From positions 1-39,640 of the forward strand of contig DDLV01000063.1 of assembly GCA_002340325.1 (NCBI GenBank): a DNA stretch of 39,640 bases, written 5' to 3'. Numbering within the stretch: position 1 is the first letter of the stretch; every line of letters begins with the position of its first letter. Shown here piece after piece: positions 1 to 9,375 of this stretch. Both the position numbers and the translations under genes were made by a program. Origin of the DNA: Glaciecola sp. UBA2563 (lineage in GTDB: Bacteria > Pseudomonadota > Gammaproteobacteria > Enterobacterales > Alteromonadaceae). The notes beneath the pieces are model-generated. The model was not told the origin of the DNA, searched no databases, and saw only the letters and a list, made by a program, of their open reading frames with translations.

Positions 1-180
1 TATGAAAGATAAACAGCCCCTATATACCATCCACTTAAAACCCACGTAGAATGTACATCTTCCATACGGTTACAGTTCACTTTATAGAGAAATATTTAGG
101 GCCTGTTTGTCATAAGAACTTGTAAATGAACTAAGCGCCAACCAGATTCGTATTTCACTCACCATAAGTGAGGTTCTGTT

Positions 181-1227
181 ATGCGTTTTGTTCTCCACCA
201 AGTCTTGATTCTTATCACCTGCTCATTTTGTCTTGCTACTGCACATGCACAATCAAGGGGGGAGCGAGCGGCTAAGGTACTCACGGCGCCGGTAACATTT
301 GAGTATGAACAATCCGTCATCGAAATTGTCGGTACAGCTGAGGCTAAGAGATCGGTGACGCTTTATCCCGCTACCGGGGACAAAGTGATAGCGGTGAATT
401 TTCAGCCTGGGCAAAGAGTTGAGAAAGGATCCGTGCTTGTTCAGTTAGATGACCGTCGTCAGCGCGTTGCAGTTGACCGCGCTAAAATACAACTTGAAGA
501 TGCAAAACGAGATTTGACGCGTTTGCTAGAGAGCAATCGACGTGGAGCTGTTACCCAAGCACAAATAGATGAAGCAACAACACTAAGAGATCTTGCACAA
601 GTCGCACTGCGTGACGCCAAGACTGATCTCGAAGACAAGTTTGTTAAAGCACCGTTTACCGGCATTGTCGGGTTAACTGACGTTGAAGTCGGGGATAGAA
701 TTAACCAGCAAACTGCTGTAACCACCATCGATGACCGAAGTCAGCTATTTGTCAATTTCAATGCGCCAGAAAATGCACTATCTGCCCTCACCTCATCAAC
801 ACAAGTCAGCCTGCAGCCATGGACGAAACGAACCAAATACATTCGCGCTGATATCGCACAGATCGATTCAAGAATTGCAGAGCAAGACAGAACAATACGC
901 GCTAGAGCGCTCCTTGATAATACCAACGATTCGTACCGACCAGGAATGAGTTTTCGTGTGAGCATTAAGACGCAAGGTGAACGTTTCGTCGCAATCCCTG
1001 AGTCCTCACTTTCATGGGGGGTAGGAGGAGCATTTGTATGGCAGTCAGTAGATGAAAAAGCAGTGAAAGTGTCTGTCCAAGTAAAACAGCGTTTGCACGG
1101 ACGTATCTTAGTAAACGGTGATTTCTTTGAGAACGACGAACTTATTGTCAAAGGAATACAGCGCCTTAGAGAGGGGCAAGCAGTCACCCCTGAACCTGTG
1201 GCATACACTCAAGTTAAACATCAATAA
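181..1227 (+). CDS. RND efflux membrane fusion protein (HlyD/AcrA family)
   Basis: This is the periplasmic adaptor that would link the inner-membrane RND pump encoded next to it to an outer-membrane channel. The 348-residue product starts with a signal peptide (about residues 1-23, ending ATAHAQ). A biotinyl-lipoyl half-motif follows around residues 55-90 (VIAVNFQPGQRVEKGSVLVQLDD), then an alpha-helical hairpin (about 95-145), the second lipoyl half (VKAPFTGIVG, about 157-166) and beta-barrel and membrane-proximal domains to the C-terminus. This is the usual domain order and a normal though short length for the family. A GAGG ribosome-binding site at 171-174 lies 6 bases before the ATG. The stop codon shares one base with the start of the permease gene, so the two are translationally coupled. 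No TetR regulator or outer-membrane factor gene is adjacent; substrate is unknown. Confidence 0.93.
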   Translation: MRFVLHQVLILITCSFCLATAHAQSRGERAAKVLTAPVTFEYEQSVIEIVGTAEAKRSVTLYPATGDKVIAVNFQPGQRVEKGSVLVQLDDRRQRVAVDRAKIQLEDAKRDLTRLLESNRRGAVTQAQIDEATTLRDLAQVALRDAKTDLEDKFVKAPFTGIVGLTDVEVGDRINQQTAVTTIDDRSQLFVNFNAPENALSALTSSTQVSLQPWTKRTKYIRADIAQIDSRIAEQDRTIRARALLDNTNDSYRPGMSFRVSIKTQGERFVAIPESSLSWGVGGAFVWQSVDEKAVKVSVQVKQRLHGRILVNGDFFENDELIVKGIQRLREGQAVTPEPVAYTQVKHQ

Positions 1228-4200
1228 TGTCAGAATTTTCAAATAACAACGAACAGGCAAATGACTTACCATCATTGAGTATACGCCGACCTGTACTCAT
1301 CATTGTCGTTAATTTGATGATAATCATTGCAGGTATTTCTGCCTTCTTAGGGGTTGAAGTAAGGGAGCTGCCCGATGTTGATAGGCCGATTGTTACCGTG
1401 CGCGCAGTATTGCCCGGTGGCTCACCAGAGACCATAGATGCAGAAATTACCTCAAAGCTCGAGGGTGCTGTGGCACGGGTGAGCGGCGTTAACACAATAA
1501 GTGCAGAGAGTGAAGAAAACAGTTCGCGTGTAAGAGTAGAGTTTCGACCGGGGATCGACATAGAAGATGCTGCGAACGAAACGCGCGAGTCAGTCAGTAG
1601 AATACAACGTCAATTGCCTGAAGACGTTGAACAGCTGTCGATCATAAAAGCAGATAATGATGCACGGGGTGCAGTCGATCTCGCTGTTTCGAGTGAAGCG
1701 CTTGATTTGGAGACGTTAACGGAACGAGTGGAACGTGACTTAACGCCGTTATTTTTGAGTATTCCCGGTGTTGCTGATGTCACACTTAACGGTGAAAGAG
1801 AGCGTGTACTGCGGGTATCTGTTGACCCACTGCGATTAACAAGTTTTAACCTTTCTATGACGGACGTTGCGTCTGCATTACGAACCGCGCCTTTTGACGT
1901 GCCTGCGGGAAGCTTGCGCTCGACTGACCAGCAGCTCATCGTAAGAGCTGACGCGACATCAATTACTGAACAGGACGTCGCTGATATGGTTATAAGCGGT
2001 GACACCAAAATTAGCGATGTGGCCAGCGTTTATTTTGGTCCCGCCGACCCTGAAGGTTATGCGCGGTTAAATGGACAACCAGTGATTGGCATGAGCATTA
2101 TTCGTCAGGCCAAATCAAATACCATTAAAATTTCCGATGAAGTCCTAAAAATGGTATCAACGTTGGACGCTCGCTTTCCTGATATCAATGTGCAAGTGAC
2201 AAATGATGACGCCGAATTTATTCGTGGTTCTGTACAAGAGGTCATGATTGCTTTAACGCTTACTGTACTTCTTGTCATCTTCACGCTTTGGGTGTTCATT
2301 GGATCTGGCCGATCTACTATCGTACCGGCGTTTGCAATTCCAGTGTCTTTAGTCGGTTCTCTAGCGGTTATTTGGGCACTCGGATTTTCTATCAATATTC
2401 TAACACTGCTAGCACTGGTGCTTGCCACTGGCTTGATCGTTGATGATGCAATTGTTGTATCTGAAAACATCCAGCGTCGACGCATGATGGGACTTGGTGC
2501 TCGCGCTGCGGCTGTGATTGGCAGTCGCGAGGTGTTTTTTGCAGTCGTTGCAACAACAGCAGTGCTGGTAGCCGTGTTTGTTCCTATTTCTTTCCTACCT
2601 TCTACCGCCGGTACTCTTTTTCGTGAATTCGGTGGCGTGTTGGCAGGTGCTGTTATTATTTCGAGTTTCGTTGCGTTATCTCTAGTGCCTGCACTAACGG
2701 CACGGATACCTATCAAAAAGGTATCAGATGAACCGAGTTTTCTCGCGCGATTCGGTGCTACGTGTCTGCGTTATTATGATAGGGCAATCAGACTTTGTTT
2801 GACATATGCGTGGTTGGTTGTTTTTGCTTGCATGGTGGCAGCAGGCGGTGCATTTTCACTCTACAGTGCACTTGATAGTGAGTTACTACCTAATGAAGAT
2901 AGAGGCGTCATCAACGTATTTGCAAGAGGCCCAGATGGCGTGGGTATTGATTACATGGATAGGCAAGCAAATGTAATCGAAGAACAATTGCTGCCGTTAG
3001 TTTCAGATAACACCATTGCATCAATCTACACCAGGGTTGGCCAATGGGACCCTAACCTCGTTTTTATTTCGGTACCGCTTGAGCATTGGGATGCCCGAAC
3101 ACTTAGTCAGCAAGATATTATTTCAAAACTCCGGCCCATACTTGCGGATAATCCAGGTGCACCAGGGCGTGCATTTGGTACTAATAGTTTGAATTTGCGC
3201 GGGCGTGGAGGTGGCTTAGAATTTGCGCTGACCGGTGCGGAATATGATGAAATTTATCAAGCTGCCGTCGATTTTGTTGCGCTTATTGAAAAGGAAATAC
3301 CAGAGTTAGGCTTTCCTGAAATATCTTATCGACCTACGCAACCTCAACTGCGCGTAAATATCGATAGGCGAAGAGCAGAGGAGTTGGGCGTTGCCTTTGA
3401 AGATATAAGCCTAACACTGCGCGCCGCCGTGCATGGTGACGATGTTGTTGACCTCAACATTGGCGATCAATCGATACCCATTATCTTGCAGTCCGACAGG
3501 CGCAATAATTCAGGACCAGGTCACATCGAAAACCTCTATGTTAAATCAGAAAACGGCACCCTAGTGCCATTGTCCAGTCTTGCCTTTATCACCGAGGAAG
3601 GTGTTGCTGCAGAATTGGAAAGAGTGGCGCAACGTCGCGCCATTGAAATTGATGTTGAGTTACCTGAAGACGTCGCTATGAATGTTGCTGTGGATAAACT
3701 TCGAAGCTCATCTAACGGCGCGCTGCCAGATGGCATCGGCATCGTGTTTTTGGGGGAAGCTCAAGCATTTGAAGAAACAACAAAACAAGTGTCTATGACT
3801 TACATTATTGCGTTTTTGATTGTTCTGTTGGTCTTGGCAGCACAGTTTGAAAATGTCATTAGTGCAATTATAGTAATGATAACCGTGCCCTTTGGTATTG
3901 CAGCCGCCGTGTTTGCTTTGTTTCTGACAGGCACTTCTATTAATGTCTACTCTCAAATCGGGCTGGTCATGTTAATTGGGCTATTAGCAAAGAACTCGAT
4001 CTTGTTGGTAGAATTTGCCGATCAGCTAAGAGATAAAGGTGAGACAGTAAAGGATGCAATCATCAAGGCAGGACAGGTAAGACTTCGACCGATTATGATG
4101 ACATTGGTTTCGACCATCTTTGGTGGTTTGCCTCTCATTCTCTCTAGCGGCGCCGGTGCCGAAGCAAGAAACGCAATTGGCTGGGTCGTTTTTGGGGGAT

Positions 4201-4328
4201 TAGGCATTGCCGTCGTATTCACATTATTTCTAACGCCAGTGCTTTATTATTTACTCGCCCGGTTTAGTCAGCCACGTGTTAACGAAAGTCAGCGCTTAGC
4301 AAGTGAACTCAAAGCAGCTGCGAAATGA
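1227..4328 (+). CDS. RND efflux transporter permease
   Basis: This is the proton-driven inner-membrane pump of a tripartite efflux system. It has 1033 residues, the family's normal length, with a first membrane helix near residues 25-45, a large periplasmic loop, a central membrane bundle, a second periplasmic loop and a last membrane bundle. The proton-relay residues are present: the adjacent Asp406-Asp407 in the helix LATGLIVDDAIVV, and Lys922 in the segment GLLAKNSILLVEFADQ. The start ATG overlaps the stop of the fusion-protein gene by one base. The sequence resembles hydrophobic/amphiphilic-type (HAE1-like) pumps rather than metal pumps because the metal-RND signatures are absent. Substrate cannot be read from the sequence. 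Confidence 0.95.
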   Translation: MSEFSNNNEQANDLPSLSIRRPVLIIVVNLMIIIAGISAFLGVEVRELPDVDRPIVTVRAVLPGGSPETIDAEITSKLEGAVARVSGVNTISAESEENSSRVRVEFRPGIDIEDAANETRESVSRIQRQLPEDVEQLSIIKADNDARGAVDLAVSSEALDLETLTERVERDLTPLFLSIPGVADVTLNGERERVLRVSVDPLRLTSFNLSMTDVASALRTAPFDVPAGSLRSTDQQLIVRADATSITEQDVADMVISGDTKISDVASVYFGPADPEGYARLNGQPVIGMSIIRQAKSNTIKISDEVLKMVSTLDARFPDINVQVTNDDAEFIRGSVQEVMIALTLTVLLVIFTLWVFIGSGRSTIVPAFAIPVSLVGSLAVIWALGFSINILTLLALVLATGLIVDDAIVVSENIQRRRMMGLGARAAAVIGSREVFFAVVATTAVLVAVFVPISFLPSTAGTLFREFGGVLAGAVIISSFVALSLVPALTARIPIKKVSDEPSFLARFGATCLRYYDRAIRLCLTYAWLVVFACMVAAGGAFSLYSALDSELLPNEDRGVINVFARGPDGVGIDYMDRQANVIEEQLLPLVSDNTIASIYTRVGQWDPNLVFISVPLEHWDARTLSQQDIISKLRPILADNPGAPGRAFGTNSLNLRGRGGGLEFALTGAEYDEIYQAAVDFVALIEKEIPELGFPEISYRPTQPQLRVNIDRRRAEELGVAFEDISLTLRAAVHGDDVVDLNIGDQSIPIILQSDRRNNSGPGHIENLYVKSENGTLVPLSSLAFITEEGVAAELERVAQRRAIEIDVELPEDVAMNVAVDKLRSSSNGALPDGIGIVFLGEAQAFEETTKQVSMTYIIAFLIVLLVLAAQFENVISAIIVMITVPFGIAAAVFALFLTGTSINVYSQIGLVMLIGLLAKNSILLVEFADQLRDKGETVKDAIIKAGQVRLRPIMMTLVSTIFGGLPLILSSGAGAEARNAIGWVVFGGLGIAVVFTLFLTPVLYYLLARFSQPRVNESQRLASELKAAAK

Positions 4329-4430
4329 GAATATCGCGTTGCCCACGCCCTGTCCATGTGAAGTGCCAACCAAGCCTGAATACGTCCAAATAATGCTTTA
4401 GTTAACCTACCGTTATTGTCTGATTGCTTA

Positions 4431-5582
4431 CTAGCGCCAGCACTGCAGCCCTTCTTTCGGCGTAACAGGATACATTACATTCATCACGCTCCACGCTATG
4501 GCAATGGGGTTAATTTGGTCTAGCCCGTCTTCCCTGTTTGTCATTACAATCACGCTGAGCTTGCGGTCCACATTTCTTAGGTAGGCGGTTCCCGCATAAC
4601 CACCATGGTTGACGTACCTGACACCATCTACGATGCTGGCAAACCAACCACGAGCATAGCCCCACGTATCACACGTTTTACCCGTTGAGAACGGTCGTTG
4701 AATATCGACTGTGGCCTCAACTGCCTCGCGCAACTTGCCTGTGGCGTTAACAAGCAACTGCTCCCAAAGGAGCATATCCTGCAACGAAGACATTACGCCG
4801 AAATGTGGTGTCAGCTCGAAGTTCCACACTCGCCGGTTGCGCTCGAGCTGGTCGTTATGCCATCGATAACCCTGCGCCCGATACGGTACTATTTTATTCT
4901 GATCAAGCAGATGTGTTTGCGCCATTCCGACGGGTTTAAAAAACGTCTCCTGCATATGCTTTGCATAAGGAGTGTTAGTAATGGACTCTATCACTTTTCC
5001 CAACATAAAGTAGCCTAGGTCGGAATAATGCCAGTCTTCACCGGGCGAGGAGCGCAATGGCAGTGACTTTGCCGCGCGGAACATGTCTTCCGACGAGTTT
5101 TCCAGTAGATGACTGCCATTCACCATGGGTTCAAAATGATGCTCAAAGCCCGCCGTGTGTGATAACAGATGATTAATTGAGATGGCTTGCCATTCAGCGG
5201 GAATATCAGAAATAATGTCGCCAAGGCGCATATCGAACGATATTTCATCTTCAACAACCAGTTTGGCAATGGCCAGTGCCGTCATTTGCTTGGTCAATGA
5301 GGCCATTTCGAACACCGACTTATTAGACACACTTATATTGTGTTCAATATTGGCCATGCCAGTTGTGGAGATATAAATGGGCTTCCCGTTCTTAACAATA
5401 GCAACAGCGACGCCTGGGAAGTGCCCTGCTGTTTTTAATTGTGCAATGCGATGTTCGATCTCTGCTGCTTGTTCATCTTCAACGCTGGCATATACGCTGG
5501 ATATCATGAGGAGGAACAAGAGTCCAAAATGATGCAAAGTGCCATGGCTGATTCTTTTGTTCTTGTTATTAAATATACGCAT
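4431..5582 (-). CDS. Secreted serine hydrolase, class C beta-lactamase/esterase fold
   Basis: This is an exported serine hydrolase of the beta-lactamase-related (penicillin-binding-protein-like) family, which includes esterases, D-aminopeptidases and peptidases. I prefer the ATG at 5582, because AAGGGA lies about 8 bases upstream; the frame itself runs open to 5636. From this start a signal segment (HFGLLFLLMISSVYA) is followed by the catalytic SxxK motif in ASLTKQ (Ser95, Lys98), a YSD triplet in place of the usual Y-x-N (WHYSDLGYF, about residues 185-188), and an HGG motif (NHGGYAG) replacing KTG/HTG near the C-terminus. These motifs fit esterase- or peptidase-like members better than true AmpC. 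It converges with the RND operon and no terminator is evident between them. Confidence 0.88.
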   Translation of the reverse strand: MRIFNNKNKRISHGTLHHFGLLFLLMISSVYASVEDEQAAEIEHRIAQLKTAGHFPGVAVAIVKNGKPIYISTTGMANIEHNISVSNKSVFEMASLTKQMTALAIAKLVVEDEISFDMRLGDIISDIPAEWQAISINHLLSHTAGFEHHFEPMVNGSHLLENSSEDMFRAAKSLPLRSSPGEDWHYSDLGYFMLGKVIESITNTPYAKHMQETFFKPVGMAQTHLLDQNKIVPYRAQGYRWHNDQLERNRRVWNFELTPHFGVMSSLQDMLLWEQLLVNATGKLREAVEATVDIQRPFSTGKTCDTWGYARGWFASIVDGVRYVNHGGYAGTAYLRNVDRKLSVIVMTNREDGLDQINPIAIAWSVMNVMYPVTPKEGLQCWR

Positions 5583-5903
5583 CGTGCATTCCCTTTTTAT
5601 GTGCTTCATCCTGCCACTCTTTTCGTTCACACGCAATCGATCCTGCCTCGCATGCTAAACCAAACTCGTCGCGTGCCCTCAAAGATCGTAACGCAGTTCG
5701 TCATAAATTAATCCTTTACCATAGCGCAACTGTTAAGTTAAACTTTTAGGGCTGTTAAACGACGGCATTATGAACCCATAGATTAGGCATTTTTTGAAAA
5801 CGATTGTAATCAACTGCTAGCGACTCATTCGCTAGATATCTCTCTCGAAAACAATTTCTTGTTTTTGGGCGGTATTTTTTATCTAAAAATAGAGAGTAAA
5901 AAG
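5583..5903. other. AT-rich intergenic region between divergent genes
   Basis: This stretch separates the serine hydrolase (leftward) from the acetyltransferase (rightward) and must hold both promoters. I see no convincing sigma-70 hexamer pair. The only clear structure is a small dyad, CTAGCG at 5817-5822 and CGCTAG at 5830-5835, just upstream of the acetyltransferase. Nothing in it resembles a conserved RNA or a mobile element. Confidence 0.5.
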
Positions 5904-6380
5904 TTGAATACAAATATTATTATTCGTGAATTAAAAAAATCAGACCTCAATTCAGCAAAGCAAATTATTGATGAAAATCAGATGTTTCCATCCGAATATC
6001 TCAATGAAATGGTGTCTGGATTTCTGGAGCAAAAAACGGACGAGCTTTGGTTTGTTTCAGAAACAAAAGAGAAAAATGTCATTTCAATCGCCTATTGTTC
6101 GCCAGAAAGGATGACTGACGGCACTTGGAACCTTTTGCTAATTGCTGTCTCAAGAAAGGCTCAAGGGCAAGGTGTTGGTAGCGATTTGATGGAGTATATC
6201 GAACAAGATTTAATCATAAAAAAAGCTCGAATCTTGCTCGTCGAAACCTCCAGTCTACCTAATTATGAACTGACTAGAAAATTTTATCCAAAATGCGGAT
6301 ACACGCAAATTGCGGTAATACCCGAGTTTTTTGGCAAAGGTGACGATAAGGTAGTTTTTTGGAAATCACTTAAACCTTGA
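5904..6380 (+). CDS. GNAT-family N-acetyltransferase
   Basis: This small cytoplasmic enzyme should transfer an acetyl group from acetyl-CoA to an amine. The start is probably the TTG at 5904, which has GAGAG about 6 bases upstream and begins the product L/M-NTNIIIRELKKSDL; a TTG at 5859 in the same frame is less well supported. The acetyl-CoA binding motif A is clear (VSRKAQGQGVGSDLMEYIE, with Q-G-Q-G-V-G), and the C-terminal segment (FYPKCGYTQIA) matches motif B. The coding sequence is visibly richer in A and T than its neighbours, with runs such as attattatt and poly-lysine AAA codons, which may point to recent acquisition. Substrate is unknown. Confidence 0.85.
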   Translation: MNTNIIIRELKKSDLNSAKQIIDENQMFPSEYLNEMVSGFLEQKTDELWFVSETKEKNVISIAYCSPERMTDGTWNLLLIAVSRKAQGQGVGSDLMEYIEQDLIIKKARILLVETSSLPNYELTRKFYPKCGYTQIAVIPEFFGKGDDKVVFWKSLKP

Positions 6381-6394
6381 TTTAATGGCAAGTG

Positions 6395-6425
6395 GCGGAC
6401 ATTTTTGATGTCCGCATTTTGTTTT
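6395..6425 (+). terminator. Hairpin terminator after the acetyltransferase gene
   Basis: GCGGACAT at 6395-6402 pairs perfectly with ATGTCCGC at 6408-6415 around a 5-base loop. The stem is followed by an ATTTTGTTTTT tract. It lies 15 bases after the acetyltransferase stop and before the convergent RNA methyltransferase gene. Confidence 0.8.
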
Positions 6426-6481
6426 TAACATGGTCAATGTAAAAGCCTAATCCGGTAGCCAGAGGTCTCCAATTCTCAACG

Positions 6482-6970
6482 CTAAATCCTAGTGTTGTTA
6501 TTATTGTCTCGTGCACGTCTAATCGCATTATTAGAGCTATCATAATGGCTCTTTGCCATGCGATCATACAAGACAATGTTGGCAGCCGCCGCAAGGTTTA
6601 AATTGTGTCGACATGGAATAAAGATAACGTCATCGCTTTCGTTAATGATACTTGTTGAAACAGTGCCATCTTCAGGTCCGAAGATGTAAAACGCATTTTC
6701 AGGATGAATATATTCAGGTAATGGTATCGCGTTTTCTACCAGTTCTACGACTACCTTACGAGAGCCTTTGGGCGCCATTTCCATAATGCTGTCAACGCCA
6801 ACAAGGCCGATTTTTTTGCGCATCTGTTGCGTGTCTGGATTGAAGGCCTGAGCGTAGCGGGAACGCTGTCCGGTAAAAAAGATCGACGAAGCCTCAAAGC
6901 CACTGCAGGCTCTTAGCACTGATGCAATATTTTCTGCGGATTTAGGATTGATAAGTCCAATGGAGACCAT
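6482..6970 (-). CDS. SPOUT (TrmH/SpoU) RNA 2'-O-methyltransferase
   Basis: This enzyme would transfer a methyl group from S-adenosylmethionine to a ribose 2'-OH in tRNA or rRNA. The 162-residue product carries the three SpoU motifs: NPKSAENIASVLRAC near the N-terminus, FGPEDGTVS near residue 96, and the knot-forming NLNLAAAANIVLYD near residue 125. It lacks the N-terminal RNA-binding extension of TrmH and RlmB and resembles the short TrmL-like class, but the target nucleotide cannot be named. The tail is rich in Asn and Arg (RRARDNNNNTRI). An AAGG lies about 10 bases before the ATG. It stands alone, convergent with the acetyltransferase. Confidence 0.88.
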   Translation of the reverse strand: MVSIGLINPKSAENIASVLRACSGFEASSIFFTGQRSRYAQAFNPDTQQMRKKIGLVGVDSIMEMAPKGSRKVVVELVENAIPLPEYIHPENAFYIFGPEDGTVSTSIINESDDVIFIPCRHNLNLAAAANIVLYDRMAKSHYDSSNNAIRRARDNNNNTRI

Positions 6971-7073
6971 TACACGTAAGCCTTAAATATCTCATCTCAA
7001 CGCGTCTTTATTTTAGCGCCAAATCAACTATTTTTATATGATGCTAAATAGCGACGAATAAAGGGTATTTAAA

Positions 7074-9125
7074 TTGGCAAAAATTACTTTGATTGTGACG
7101 TTAACACTGTTTTTAGTTTCGTTTTCACTAGTTGCACAAGAAACAGACGAAGCTGAAGAGCCTGATACGACGCTGAGCGTTGATAAGCTCTGGGAGTTGT
7201 CTCGGCTAGGCTCACCTGTCGTGTCACCTGACGGAGAATTTATCGTAGCAACGGTAACAGAATACGATGTCGAAAAAGACAAAGGAAGCACTCAACTTTT
7301 CCTGTTTTCAGATGATGGCAGTGTGCAGCGCGCGATTACTGCCAAAGGTATCAAAGTCAGTGAGCCTGTCTTTTCTCCAGATTCAAATACATTAGCGTTT
7401 GTCAGCAGTCGTGAAGGTGACGAAAAAGGCCAGATTTATCTCTTGCCTATGAACTCACCAGGCGAAGCAACTCGGTTGACCAAGGTTCCCACAGGCGTAA
7501 AAGGTCTCAAATGGGTAGGTGATCATATTTATTTCATTAGCAGTGTCTACCCAGAAAAAACCTGGGATGATATGAAAACGAAAGTGGAGGAAGAAAAAGA
7601 CAACAAAGTATCTGCTTGGCAATGGAACGCATTACCCTACTCATTTTTCGATCATTGGATTGATGAAGAGCGTCAAGCGCATGTTTTTCGTATTCCCTCG
7701 AATGGCGGTGATATAGAACCACTGACAGAACCCTTGGGATTTGAGCTGATGCGGTCAAGCCAAAATGCGGGAAGCTATGCCGTTAGTCCTGATGAATCAC
7801 TTCTTGTCTTTAGCTCGAATGGATGGGATGACCAAGTGCACCCTAATATGGATTTGTTCATCGCAGATTTGAATGCAAAAACAGTGAAGAACCTTACTGA
7901 AGGTAACGATGCGCCAGATTTCTTGCCTGTGTTCAATCATAAGGGCGACAAACTTGCCTTTCTCAGTCGCAGTATTAAAGGTTTTTACGCAGATACGGCA
8001 AAGATAAATGTCTACGATGTGGACAATAAAAAAGTTAACACGCTTGATTTGGATATCGATCGGTCAGTGACCAACTTAATCTGGGCCGATAATGACGTAG
8101 ACTTCATCAGCAGTATTGATGATGGTGCCACACGAAGGCTTTATATGATCGGAGGTCGCTCAGGAAGAACGCGTGCATTAACAAGTGAAACCAATTTTTT
8201 AGCGCCACAGTTGCTCGGTCGTAATACGGTTATTGCCACCAATCAGAGTTTTCTATATCCCGCGCGTCTTGTGAGCGTCAATTTGAGAAACGGTAATGTT
8301 GAACGACTCGATAGTTTGAATGATAAACAGCTCGAAAATGTTGAATTGGGTACCTACGAATCAGTCACTTACCAAGGTGCCGACGGGACGGATATTCAAA
8401 TGTGGGTGCACTATCCTCCTGGATTTGACAAAAACAAAAAGTATCCATTGTTCATGTTAATACATGGGGGACCGCATAATGCGATAAGTGATGGGTTTCA
8501 TTATCGATGGAATGCGCAGACATTTGCGTCATGGGGATACGTGGTTGCTTGGCCCAATTTCCATGGTTCCAGTGGATTCGGTCAGGCGTTCGCAGATGCT
8601 ATTAACCCTGACTGGAAGACAAAACCACTTAAGGATGTTCAAGAGGCAACCAAGTGGTTTGAAGCAAAACCATGGATTGATAATGACCGAATGGTTGCAG
8701 GCGGCGCCAGCTATGGTGGATATTTAAGCTCGATTGTGCTTGGCACGGAAAATCCTTACAAAGCACTGCTCATACATGCGGCTGTCTATAACATGTATTC
8801 GCAAACGGCAGCGGATTTTGCCGTGCATGCCGAAAGGTTTGGACCATATTGGGAAAACCCAGACATTTACAAGGACATCTCACCTCACTATTTTGCTGAT
8901 AAGTTTGCAACACCGACGCTTGTAATACACGGGCAGTTGGATTATCGGGTCCCTGTCGGGCAAGGATTTGAGTTGTTCCGAACGCTTCAAAGCAAAGATA
9001 TAGAATCTAGATTGCTATATTTCCCTGACGAAAATCACTGGATACTGAAGCCCAATAATTCTATCTATTGGTACAATCAAGTTGAAGAGTGGATGGGGTC
9101 CTTCGTAGAAACTGGTGGGCATTAG
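7074..9125 (+). CDS. Secreted S9-family serine peptidase (dipeptidyl/acylaminoacyl peptidase type)
   Basis: This periplasmic or secreted prolyl-oligopeptidase-type enzyme would cleave short peptides. Translation begins at TTG 7074, with AAGGG at 7061-7065, and a signal peptide covers about residues 1-22 (ending SLVAQE). The N-terminal two-thirds is a WD40/PD40-like beta-propeller (repeats such as SPVVSPDGEFI, EPVFSPDSNTLAFVS, YAVSPDESLLVFSS). The C-terminal alpha/beta hydrolase domain has the complete triad: Ser546 in GGASYGGY, Asp623 in GQLDYRVP and His655 in ENHW. The 683-residue length is normal for the family. It is a single-gene unit, followed by a terminator-like hairpin. Confidence 0.95.
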   Translation: MAKITLIVTLTLFLVSFSLVAQETDEAEEPDTTLSVDKLWELSRLGSPVVSPDGEFIVATVTEYDVEKDKGSTQLFLFSDDGSVQRAITAKGIKVSEPVFSPDSNTLAFVSSREGDEKGQIYLLPMNSPGEATRLTKVPTGVKGLKWVGDHIYFISSVYPEKTWDDMKTKVEEEKDNKVSAWQWNALPYSFFDHWIDEERQAHVFRIPSNGGDIEPLTEPLGFELMRSSQNAGSYAVSPDESLLVFSSNGWDDQVHPNMDLFIADLNAKTVKNLTEGNDAPDFLPVFNHKGDKLAFLSRSIKGFYADTAKINVYDVDNKKVNTLDLDIDRSVTNLIWADNDVDFISSIDDGATRRLYMIGGRSGRTRALTSETNFLAPQLLGRNTVIATNQSFLYPARLVSVNLRNGNVERLDSLNDKQLENVELGTYESVTYQGADGTDIQMWVHYPPGFDKNKKYPLFMLIHGGPHNAISDGFHYRWNAQTFASWGYVVAWPNFHGSSGFGQAFADAINPDWKTKPLKDVQEATKWFEAKPWIDNDRMVAGGASYGGYLSSIVLGTENPYKALLIHAAVYNMYSQTAADFAVHAERFGPYWENPDIYKDISPHYFADKFATPTLVIHGQLDYRVPVGQGFELFRTLQSKDIESRLLYFPDENHWILKPNNSIYWYNQVEEWMGSFVETGGH

Positions 9126-9136
9126 TCAATAAACAT

Positions 9137-9187
9137 AAAACCCTGTTTTATAAGCATCATTTCATATGCTTTTTAACGCAGGGTTTT
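9137..9187. terminator. Terminator-like nested dyad after the S9 peptidase
   Basis: AAAACCCTG at 9137-9145 pairs with CAGGGTTTT at 9179-9187. Inside it AAGCAT at 9152-9157 pairs with ATGCTT at 9166-9171 and is followed by TTTT. The outer A-tract/T-tract symmetry would allow termination from either direction. Confidence 0.65.
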
Positions 9188-9375
9188 GAAATTCCTGTAT
9201 TGTAACTTCCAATCGACGTAAGCGACTTTTTGCGTAAAAAAATAAAATCTTCAGTCGATAACCTCCAATACCGATCAATTTAATCCAATGTAGATCTAAC
9301 TACATCTGTCTGGCATGTTGAGTATGCAATAACAGAGTTTTTAGCCACGATTACTATACGCATCGTAAAGGCTTA

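Noticed and set aside
1..180. Searched for a conserved leader RNA or a clear promoter before the RND operon.
   Set aside because: No convincing -35/-10 pair or stem structure; only the ribosome-binding site at 171-174 is supported.
2105..2716. Long antisense frame (203 codons) inside the RND permease gene.
   Set aside because: Its composition (Thr/Ser/Ala/Arg-rich, no structure) is that of the complement of a membrane-protein gene; no start signal.
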